64,000 bases of DNA from Hymenobacter lucidus (GTDB taxonomy: Bacteria; Bacteroidota; Bacteroidia; Cytophagales; Hymenobacteraceae): NCBI RefSeq assembly GCF_020447265.1, contig NZ_JAJADR010000001.1, positions 744,001 through 808,000 on the forward strand, given 5' to 3'. A program made the position numbers and the translations under genes. Below, one piece after another: positions 49,302 to 55,663 of this stretch. The notes beneath the pieces are model-generated. The model worked only from the letters and a program-made list of their open reading frames with translations. It did not search any database and was not told where the DNA came from. Numbering within the stretch: position 1 is the stretch's first letter; each line of letters begins with the position of its first letter.

Positions 49302-50225
49302 CTAAACCCAGTCGATGCCCTGGCGCAGCCACTGCTGGGTAGCTGCTTCGGGCGAGTCGGGCGTGGGTACCAGGTTGTAGTGCCATTCGGCCTGGGGCGG
49401 TAGGCTCATCAGAATGCTTTCGGTGCGGCCGCCGGTTTCGAGGCCAAACTTGGTGCCCCGGTCGAAAGCCAGATTGAATTCAGCGTAGCGGCCCCGGCGC
49501 ACCAGCTGCCACCGCTTTTCGCGCTCGGTGTAGGGCAGGCTGGCATTCTGGCGCATAATGGTGGCGTAGGTGCGGCCGTAGATTTCGCCCACGTCCTGCA
49601 CGAAGGCAAACAGCTCCTCAAACGAGCCGTCTTTGCCTACCGTGAGCCTATCGAAGAAGATGCCGCCCACCCCCCGGGTTTCCTGGCGGTGGGGCAGGTA
49701 GAAGTACTCATCGGCCCATTGCTTGAAGCGCGGGTAGTAGCTGCCATCGTAGCGTTGGCACACGTCCTTAATCTGCGTGTGAAACCAGCGGGCCTGCACT
49801 TCGTCCACGTAAATTGGAGTCAGATCGAGGCCGCCGCCGAACCAGGCCTCGCCGTTGCCGGCCTCGAAGTAGCGCACATTCATGTGCGAAATCGGGACCA
49901 TAGGGCTGCGCGGGTGCTGCACTACCGATACGCCGGTGGCGAAATACTGCGGGCTGGGCATGAGTAATTGCCGGGCGGCCTGTTCACTCATTTCGCCCCA
50001 CACGGCCGAGAAGGCCACGCCGCCTTTTTCCAGCACGGCCCCGTTCTGCAGCACGCGCGTAGCACCACCGCCACCGCCTTCGTGCTGCCACGCATCTTCC
50101 TGAAACCGCACGCCGCCGCCGTCGGCCGCTTCGAGCCGATGGCAGAGCCAGTCCTGAAACTGGCGCATCCAGGATTCAACCAACAGGCGGGGGGGAGCAA
50201 TAGCAGGGGCAGCGACGGTAGTCAT
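49302..50225 (-). CDS. hemF: Oxygen-dependent coproporphyrinogen III oxidase
   Basis: 307 residues, full length. It converts coproporphyrinogen III to protoporphyrinogen IX with O2. Family signatures: FQEDAWQHEGGGGGATRVLQNGAVLEKGGVAFSAVWG, MVPISHMNVRYFEA, GNGEAWFGGGLDLTPIYV, YYPRFKQWADEYFYLPHRQETRGVGGIFFD, and the C-terminal GRYAEFNLAFDRGTKFGLETGGRTESILMSLPP. Haem supply fits the neighbouring cytochrome oxidase and haemoglobin genes. No TGACGAANNTCA site was found in its upstream region. It overlaps no neighbour and ends at a strong terminator. Confidence 0.97.
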   Translation of the reverse strand: MTTVAAPAIAPPRLLVESWMRQFQDWLCHRLEAADGGGVRFQEDAWQHEGGGGGATRVLQNGAVLEKGGVAFSAVWGEMSEQAARQLLMPSPQYFATGVSVVQHPRSPMVPISHMNVRYFEAGNGEAWFGGGLDLTPIYVDEVQARWFHTQIKDVCQRYDGSYYPRFKQWADEYFYLPHRQETRGVGGIFFDRLTVGKDGSFEELFAFVQDVGEIYGRTYATIMRQNASLPYTEREKRWQLVRRGRYAEFNLAFDRGTKFGLETGGRTESILMSLPPQAEWHYNLVPTPDSPEAATQQWLRQGIDWV

Positions 50226-50270
50226 GGTAAAAGGAAAATAAAAGCTGTTATGGAATATTCGGCTTGGAAA

Positions 50271-51191
50271 TCAGCCCCAATGCACGGCGTGGTAATCGGG
50301 CAGCACAGCGCGTTTCTGCTCTTTCTCGAGCCGTTCGGCGCACCGGTCGCAGCAGGCTACCTGGGCCTGGCGCTCCACGGCCCGCAGTACCAGCACCGGA
50401 ATTTGGGTGTGGTAGGCGCGGGTGGTGGTGTAGCACGAGTCGAAGTAGCGTAGCAGCTGGGCCTCGCTGGCGGGGGCAATGATGAGCAGCTGGGCCTGAT
50501 GACGGGCACAAAACTCACTGATGCCTTCGAGTGGGGCATCGTCTTCGAGCAAATGCGTGATAATAGTGGGCCAGGTAAGCTGGGCAGCGGCCCGACCTAC
50601 GGCCTGTTTCAGCGGGCGCCGCCGGGGCCGCTCAGCAGGTGAATAGAACTGCACCAACTCCAGCGGACCAGGAAAAGCGCCTTCCAGCGCCGATAAGCGG
50701 GGTAACGTGCTGCCGTTTAGCGTTGTAAAATCGGCAGTGAAAACCAAGCGGGAAGGCAGGGAGCGGCGGCCCGGCGGCACCACCAGTACGGGGCATATTA
50801 CCAGCCCGGTGATGGTAGCAGCGTGGTTGCCGGGCGCGGCCTGCTGGCCGCAGTCAATGTGTTCGAGGCCCATTACTACCAAGTCGGCAGCGCAGCGGGC
50901 AGCTTCGGCTGCTGCGTGGTCGTGGAGGCAGCCGCTCAGAACACGGTAGCGGTACTGAATTCGTCGGCCATCCTGGCGGGTGAGCTGCTGGTAGCGCAGC
51001 CGCTCTACCAGGCTCCGCAGCCGCAGCTCTTGCTCGGCCAGCGCTGCTGCTTTTGCCGGCGCGCCGTCTAGCTCGGGATGGCAGTAGAGCAGCACCACTT
51101 CGGCCGGCCAGCGCACGGCCAACTTGTTGGCGTAAGCCAGCGTGTGTTCAGCCCCGGCAGTGTGGTCAATGGGAACAAGAATGGTTTTCAT
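50271..51191 (-). CDS. Universal stress protein with two Usp domains
   Basis: 306 residues holding tandem UspA folds. Domain 1 (1-~145) has MKTILVPIDHTAGAEHTLAYANKLA and ends ADLVVMGLEHIDCGQQAAPGNHAATITGLVICPVLVVPP; domain 2 (~150-300) is more divergent (LPSRLVFTADFTTLNGSTLPRLSALEGAF). The first domain keeps a partial GxxG-(9)-G(S/T) nucleotide-type loop. An extra tail carries CCDRCAERLEKEQK with three Cys that could bind metal. Usp proteins beside cbb3 genes are common under low oxygen. Function inferred from family. Confidence 0.87.
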   Translation of the reverse strand: MKTILVPIDHTAGAEHTLAYANKLAVRWPAEVVLLYCHPELDGAPAKAAALAEQELRLRSLVERLRYQQLTRQDGRRIQYRYRVLSGCLHDHAAAEAARCAADLVVMGLEHIDCGQQAAPGNHAATITGLVICPVLVVPPGRRSLPSRLVFTADFTTLNGSTLPRLSALEGAFPGPLELVQFYSPAERPRRRPLKQAVGRAAAQLTWPTIITHLLEDDAPLEGISEFCARHQAQLLIIAPASEAQLLRYFDSCYTTTRAYHTQIPVLVLRAVERQAQVACCDRCAERLEKEQKRAVLPDYHAVHWG

Positions 51192-51242
51192 GAAGAGGAG
51201 CTTAACAAAGGGAAAGGGCGACAGAAAACGGCTAATTGGCTG

Positions 51243-51974
51243 CTACCGGCAATAATGCACCGACTGGGGCTGGTGGGCCGTGGTTTTCTCCGGCGCGTTG
51301 GAAAGCTGCGGACTCAGATAGGGAATGCCCAGCCCCAGGCCGCGCACGATAAAGAGCACGGCCAGCACCGAGGCCGCGTAGGGCACGGCCTGCCGCATGC
51401 GGGTGCGCCACACCAGCGGCACGAGGCGCCCGGTCAGGGAAAGGCCCCACATGAGCGGCAGTGTGCCCAGGCCGAAGCTGGTCATGTAGGCCGCCGCGCC
51501 CAGCACGCCCGGCGCGCTTAGGGCACCGGCCAATGCCAGGTATACCAGGCCGCAGGGCAGCAGTCCGTTCAGCACGCCCGTGAGGTACAACGCCCGCCAC
51601 GAATACTGTTGAAACAGCCCGGCCAGCGTGTTTTTGACCCAGGCCAGCGGCCGGCGCAAACCAAGCAGGCCAGCCACTTGGTCGGCGTAGCGCGGGGGCA
51701 GGCCCACGAGCAGCAGAATCAGCAGGCCCGAGGCAATGGAAAGGCTTTGCTGCAGCCCGGCCAGGCGCAGGCTCTGGCCCAGCAGGCCGGCCGCCGCGCC
51801 CAGCGTGGCGTAAGTCGTGACGCGGCCCAGGTTATAGAGCAGCCGACCGCCCACGTAGCGCGCCGAAGGGGAGGCGGCATCGGCGCGGCCGGGCAGGGCC
51901 AGGGCAATAGCCCCGCACATGCCCACGCAGTGGAAGCTACCCAACAACCCAAAAACAAACCCGGCCCAGAGCAT
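51243..51974 (-). CDS. Sulfite exporter TauE/SafE-family protein of the cbb3 cluster
   Basis: 243 residues with about six membrane helices. The N-terminus FVFGLLGSFHCVGMCGAIALALPGR carries the HCxGMCG motif typical of the copper/cytochrome-maturation branch of this family (related to DsbD and HMA-linked proteins), and a second NGLLPCGLVYLALAGAL helix follows. A C-terminal soluble tail ends HYCR. In many cbb3 gene sets a protein of this type follows ccoG/ccoH and is thought to help copper delivery; that role is inferred. A TGACGAANNTCA operator lies 66 bp upstream of its start. Confidence 0.87.
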   Translation of the reverse strand: MLWAGFVFGLLGSFHCVGMCGAIALALPGRADAASPSARYVGGRLLYNLGRVTTYATLGAAAGLLGQSLRLAGLQQSLSIASGLLILLLVGLPPRYADQVAGLLGLRRPLAWVKNTLAGLFQQYSWRALYLTGVLNGLLPCGLVYLALAGALSAPGVLGAAAYMTSFGLGTLPLMWGLSLTGRLVPLVWRTRMRQAVPYAASVLAVLFIVRGLGLGIPYLSPQLSNAPEKTTAHQPQSVHYCR

Positions 51975-52039
51975 TGGCAGTAGAGAAATAACGTATCAGA
52001 TTCGGCCGGCAAGTTCCGCCGCCCGGGCCGGGGCCCACA

Positions 52040-52051
52040 TGACGAAAGTCA
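52040..52051. promoter_or_regulatory. Crp/FNR-like operator TGACGAAAGTCA
   Basis: TGA-N6-TCA site, 66 bp upstream of the TauE/SafE-like ATG and overlapping the end of the fixH-like gene. It shares the TGACGAA half-site with the operators at 57935, 61449 and 62961. Confidence 0.6.
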
Positions 52052-52519
52052 GTTGGCCAGAGTGATATTTCTCTCCACAAAATACGCCTGCCCGCCGGCG
52101 GTAAAGTCGAGGCGTACGCGCCAGTAGCCGGCTTGCATCTGGGCAGTGTTGATTTGCTGCATACCATTTACAGGCTGCAAAGGCAATGTGAAATCCAGCT
52201 TTTGGTCGGAGGGCCGGAAGAAGTGCAGTTGGCCCTGCACGGCCTGGCTGGCCAGTGCGGCGGGCAGCTGCAGCGTGAGGTGGCGCCGGGCGGCATCGTG
52301 CTCCAGCTGCACTGGGGCGGGCAGCGCGGCCGTGCGGGCTACGGTTTCCATGCGCTGCTGATAGCGTAGCTCCTGCTGGTAGTAGTCGGGGCTCACCAAA
52401 TCGACGCTGGTGCGCATGGCCTGCTGCACCATGTAGCCGATGTAGCCGGCAAACAGCACGAAGGTCAGGATGATGGCATAGGGCCAGATGCTGCGGGTTT
52501 TGGAAGAGGAAGTTGCCAT
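52049..52519 (-). CDS. FixH/CcoH-like cbb3 oxidase assembly protein
   Basis: 156 residues. One N-terminal membrane helix (IWPYAIILTFVLFAGYIGYMVQQAM, near 11-35) and a periplasmic beta domain with the FixH pattern: DLVSPDYYQQELRYQQRMETVARTAAL, then strands and the terminal GYWRVRLDFTAGGQAYFVERNITL. It assists assembly of the cbb3 oxidase. The gene order ccoG, fixH, TauE is conserved in many cbb3 clusters and reads through here with short gaps. Confidence 0.87.
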   Translation of the reverse strand: MATSSSKTRSIWPYAIILTFVLFAGYIGYMVQQAMRTSVDLVSPDYYQQELRYQQRMETVARTAALPAPVQLEHDAARRHLTLQLPAALASQAVQGQLHFFRPSDQKLDFTLPLQPVNGMQQINTAQMQAGYWRVRLDFTAGGQAYFVERNITLAN

Positions 52520-52610
52520 GGGAGGAGATTTTGTCGTGCGTAATCTGGCGTCCGCGCAGCCGAAGTGTCCCGCGTACTGATGTCGTCACAATAGGTTGAT
52601 TACCAATGCA

Positions 52611-52626
52611 CGCGAGATGTCTCGCG
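52611..52626. repeat. Small palindrome CGCGAGA-TG-TCTCGCG
   Basis: Perfect 7-bp stem in the gap between ccoG and the fixH-like gene; possibly part of a dispersed repeat or an RNA hairpin. No function known. Confidence 0.5.
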
Positions 52627-52664
52627 CTGCTCGACAGGACGTTCTATTTGTGATATTCTATCAG

Positions 52665-54074
52665 TTACTGTACCGGCCCCAGAAACTTGGTGCTGGTTTC
52701 GGCAATCAGCTCGTGGCCCGAATACAGGCCAATGCGGATTTTCTGGTTGGTGCGCCGCAGGGCGCGGCGGGGCAGCTCGGCGAAGAACACGCCTTCGGTC
52801 ATGCCCTGGGCCGGCAGCGTCAGGCTGGCCGTGCCTACCAGAGCAATAGTGCCCTGAGCCGGCTCCAGCACCCGCAGCGTGAGCGGGTAGGCATGGTTGG
52901 TTTTGTTGATAACCGAGATGTTGTAAAGGTTGGTAATGGTGCCGTGGTCGGTTTTCTGAAACAGCTGCCCCGGCGTGCGCAGCACGGTAGCCGCCACGTT
53001 GGCGCGGGATACCAGCAGCCCCGTGAGGACCACCAGCAGTACGGCCAGCACCCCCGACAATACCTTCATGCGGGTCGTAAACCGGGGCTTGGTGCCGGCC
53101 GCAATGTCGTTTTCGGAGGCGTGGCGGATCAGGCCCTCGGGCAGATTCACCAGGTTCATTATCGTGTTGCAGGCGTCGATGCAGGCCGTGCAGTTGGTGC
53201 ATTCCATCTGCTGAGCCCCGTTGCGAATGTCGATGCCGGTGGGGCACACCTGCACGCACTGGTTACAGTCGATACAGTCGCCGGCGGTGCGTTCTTGGTT
53301 TTTGCGCCGTTTTTCGCGCGGCTCGCCCCGCTTGTAGTCGTAGGCTACTACGAGGCTGTTTTTGTCGAGCAATACGCCCTGCAAACGGCCATACGGGCAG
53401 GCAATGGTGCAGACCTGCTCCCGAAACCGGGCAAACACGGCGTAGAACACGCCCGTGAACAAAACCATCGACGCCAGGCCGCCCAAGTGCTCGGCGGGCC
53501 GGTCCGTTACGATTTGCAGCAGCTCGTCGGTGCCGATTATGTAGGCCAGAAACGTGTTGGCAATCAAAAAGGACAACACCAGAAACAGTGCGTGCTTGGT
53601 GGTTTTGCGCCAGGTTTTGTTCCAGTCCCAGGGTGCCCGGTCGAGGGCCTTCTGCTGGGGTGCGTCGCCTTCGAGCCAGTACTCGATACGCCGAAACACC
53701 ATTTCCAGAAAGATGGTCTGGGGGCAGACCCAGCCGCAGAACACGCGCCCGTAGACCACCGTGAAGATGATGATGAACAGCACGAAGGTGAGCGAGGCCA
53801 GCAGCAGGATAAAGAAATCCTGGGGCCAGAAGATCTGACCGAGGATGATAAAGCGCCGGGCCGGCAGGTTCAGCAGCAGCAAGGGCAAGCCATTGATGCG
53901 CAGCCAGGGGCCGGCAAAGAGCAGCGTCAGCAGGCCGTAGCTCAGCCACTTGCGGTAGTTATACAGCCGTCCGCCGGGCTTTTTGGGGTAGAGCCACACC
54001 CGCTTGCCGGCCGCATCCACCGTGGCAATGGTGTCGCGGAAAGACGCGGCGGGCTGGGGTTGGGTAGTGGGCAT
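52665..54074 (-). CDS. ccoG: Cytochrome c oxidase accessory protein CcoG (FixG/RdxA family)
   Basis: About 469 residues from the ATG at 54074; the longer frame runs into the palindromic repeat upstream. Five membrane helices and two [4Fe-4S] ferredoxin motifs in the cytoplasmic part: CIDCNQCVQVCP and CTNCTACIDACN. Typical family sequence FCGWVCPQTIFLEMVFRRIEYWLEGD and CTIACPYGRLQGVLLD. The C-terminal periplasmic Ig-like FixG domain ends TSTKFLGPVQ. It is thought to reduce copper for CcoI-dependent insertion into the oxidase. Downstream of ccoP on the same strand, separated by paired palindromes. Confidence 0.95.
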   Translation of the reverse strand: MPTTQPQPAASFRDTIATVDAAGKRVWLYPKKPGGRLYNYRKWLSYGLLTLLFAGPWLRINGLPLLLLNLPARRFIILGQIFWPQDFFILLLASLTFVLFIIIFTVVYGRVFCGWVCPQTIFLEMVFRRIEYWLEGDAPQQKALDRAPWDWNKTWRKTTKHALFLVLSFLIANTFLAYIIGTDELLQIVTDRPAEHLGGLASMVLFTGVFYAVFARFREQVCTIACPYGRLQGVLLDKNSLVVAYDYKRGEPREKRRKNQERTAGDCIDCNQCVQVCPTGIDIRNGAQQMECTNCTACIDACNTIMNLVNLPEGLIRHASENDIAAGTKPRFTTRMKVLSGVLAVLLVVLTGLLVSRANVAATVLRTPGQLFQKTDHGTITNLYNISVINKTNHAYPLTLRVLEPAQGTIALVGTASLTLPAQGMTEGVFFAELPRRALRRTNQKIRIGLYSGHELIAETSTKFLGPVQ

Positions 54075-54086
54075 GAGTTCTGACGT

Positions 54087-54237
54087 GCGCCTCACCCCCT
54101 CGGCTCCCTCTCCGAAAGAGGAGAGGGGGAGCCACGGAGGCGCAGGCAATTACTTACTGGTTGTCAAAAGAGAATGGGATTTTTGTCGTCCGGCTCCCCT
54201 CTCCTTTTTCGGAGAGGGGAGCCGGGGGTGAGGCGAC
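54087..54237. repeat. Two inverted copies of a CTCACCCCC/GGCTCCCCTCTCC palindrome
   Basis: Copy 1 spans about 54087-54137 and copy 2 about 54189-54237 in opposite orientation. Each carries an internal hairpin: GGCTCCCTCTCC...GGAGAGGGGGAGCC at 54102-54133 and CCGGCTCCCCTCTCC...GGAGAGGGGAGCCGG at 54190-54224. Both copies end in the GCCTCACCCC flank. This is a dispersed palindromic element of REP/BIME type between ccoP and ccoG. Confidence 0.8.
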
Positions 54238-54238
54238 G

Positions 54239-55144
54239 TTACAGCTTAGCCATGGGCTGGCCGGGGGCTTCCTTCTCGCCCTGGGGCTCTTTGGCGCCGG
54301 CGGGCTTGGTGCCCTGCAGGCTGAGCAGGTAGGAGCTGACCTGCAGAATCTGCTTGCCGGAGAGCTTGCCTTTCCAGGCCACCATGCCTTTGCCCTGCAC
54401 CCCAAACTTGATGGTCTTGTAGACGTGGTTGACCTCGCCGCCGTGCAGCCAGTACTCGTCGGTCAGGTTGGGGCCTACTTTGCCTTCGGCGTTGGCACCG
54501 TGGCAGGGCGCGCAGTTGGTCGTAAACAGGCTCTTGCCGCTGCTCAAGTCACCGGCGGCCGTCAGGGGCTGGTAGGTGGTGAGCTTGTTGGGGTCGTCGG
54601 CCTCGGCCGATACGAACAGGGCAGCCTGCTGCATTTCGGCGGCATACTCGGCGCCCTGCAATTGCCCGGCGCCGGCCAGGTGGTAGTAGCTCAGGTAGCT
54701 GATGGCAAAGACGATGGTGGCGTAGAAGCTGTACTTCCACCACGGCGGCAGGTCGTTGTCGAATTCGTGGATACCGTCGTAGTCGTGGTCCAGGATTTCG
54801 TCGCGCACCTCGCCCCGCACCAGGGTCGAGTCGCCCACGAGCAGGCCCAGCACCCGGCCGCTCCAGGTGGGGCGCACGGTGGGCAGCTCGTAGAGGCGGC
54901 GCAGCTGAGGCCGCAGGCGCACTACCAGCATAGTAGCCAGCAGCAGAATAAGCAAGATGACCAGCGCCAGAGTGCCCAGCAGAAACCAAAGCAGCAGCGT
55001 CTGCGCTTCGGAGGCGGCTGCGGGAGCGGCTGAAGCCGTTGGAATTGCTGCTTCGGCCGCCTGGGCCAGGCTGGGGCGGGCGGCCAGCAGAGCCAGAGCG
55101 ACTCCTAGGCCGGCTACGCGCAAAAGTTGGGAAAGGCGGCTCAT
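54239..55144 (-). CDS. ccoP: cbb3-type cytochrome c oxidase subunit III (CcoP)
   Basis: 301 residues. Signal peptide or helix (MSRLSQLLRVAGLGVALALLAARPSLAQA), membrane helix near 47-70 (TLLLWFLLGTLALVILLILLLATMLVV), the FixP/CcoP N-terminal motif DHDYDGIHEFDNDLPPWWKYSFYATIVFAISYLSYY, and a cytochrome c domain with one haem site CAPCH (near 210), then PNLTDEYWLHGG and GMVAWKGKLSGKQILQVSSYLLSL. Classical CcoP has two haems, so this is the shorter mono-haem form seen in Bacteroidota. Its ATG overlaps the stop of the preceding small gene by 4 bp (ATGA), so it is translationally coupled. Confidence 0.93.
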   Translation of the reverse strand: MSRLSQLLRVAGLGVALALLAARPSLAQAAEAAIPTASAAPAAASEAQTLLLWFLLGTLALVILLILLLATMLVVRLRPQLRRLYELPTVRPTWSGRVLGLLVGDSTLVRGEVRDEILDHDYDGIHEFDNDLPPWWKYSFYATIVFAISYLSYYHLAGAGQLQGAEYAAEMQQAALFVSAEADDPNKLTTYQPLTAAGDLSSGKSLFTTNCAPCHGANAEGKVGPNLTDEYWLHGGEVNHVYKTIKFGVQGKGMVAWKGKLSGKQILQVSSYLLSLQGTKPAGAKEPQGEKEAPGQPMAKL

Positions 55145-55437
55145 GCGGCAATGCGCTGCTGGGTTGCCGGGGTGGCGTCCATCGAGGAAGCGGCCGGCAC
55201 TTCGGCCGCGGCCGTATCGTTCTGGGTAGCGTCGTGCTGCACGGCATCGGCGGCTACGGCGGCCAGGGAGGCGGCCGTCATTACCCCGAAAAGCAGCACC
55301 ACGGCGGCCACGCCCCAGGCCAGCAAGCTAAGCAGGGAAGCGGGGGTGGGGCCGGTAGTAGCGGTGGTTTGGGCCGAAGCCAGATAGCTGGTGAGCAGGG
55401 CAGGAATGGTCAGCAGCAGGGTGCGTTTGGTTAGCAT
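55141..55437 (-). CDS. Small exported membrane protein inserted in the cbb3 operon
   Basis: 98 residues: signal peptide MLTKRTLLLTIPALLTSYLASAQ, then one membrane helix (LLSLLAWGVAAVVLLFGVMTAASLAAVAA, near 35-62) and an Asp/Gln/Ala-rich tail. The layout copies the first ~70 residues of CcoP (signal peptide, short Thr/Ala/Pro linker, helix) but has no cytochrome domain. It overlaps ccoQ by 7 bp and ccoP by 4 bp, so it is clearly part of the operon. I do not recognise a named family; it may be an oxidase accessory subunit. Confidence 0.75.
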   Translation of the reverse strand: MLTKRTLLLTIPALLTSYLASAQTTATTGPTPASLLSLLAWGVAAVVLLFGVMTAASLAAVAADAVQHDATQNDTAAAEVPAASSMDATPATQQRIAA

Positions 55438-55640
55438 AGCACGTCGGAGTTAAGATGATAATTCGGGGTTTCGTCGGTGGGGTTGTCGGCCAGGGGGAGC
55501 TGGCTCATGGCATTGATGTGCTGGCGGCTGGCCACGGCCACGTAGACCAGCAAAGCCAGGAAAAACAGGAAGAAGATGGCCAGGGAAATGAGCGGATAAA
55601 TCTCAATGCCCGCTATGGCTTGCAACACGTTCTTGTGCAT
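55431..55640 (-). CDS. ccoQ: cbb3-type oxidase small subunit CcoQ
   Basis: 69 residues. One membrane helix (IEIYPLISLAIFFLFFLALLVYVAVAS, near 12-38) followed by SRQHINAMSQLPLADNPTD, the usual CcoQ/FixQ layout. It is a small stabilising subunit of the oxidase. It lies 23 bp after the ccoNO stop and overlaps the next gene. Confidence 0.88.
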   Translation of the reverse strand: MHKNVLQAIAGIEIYPLISLAIFFLFFLALLVYVAVASRQHINAMSQLPLADNPTDETPNYHLNSDVLC

Positions 55641-55663
55641 GGTCTTGGGGAGGCTGTGAGTTG

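Noticed and set aside
52578..52590. TGATGTCGTCA as another Crp-like operator upstream of the fixH-like gene
   Set aside because: The spacing between TGA and TCA is five, not six, and it lacks the TGACGAA half-site.
52596..54083. 495-residue open frame antisense to ccoG
   Set aside because: The complementary strand encodes a complete CcoG with ferredoxin motifs; the antisense frame has no recognisable domain.
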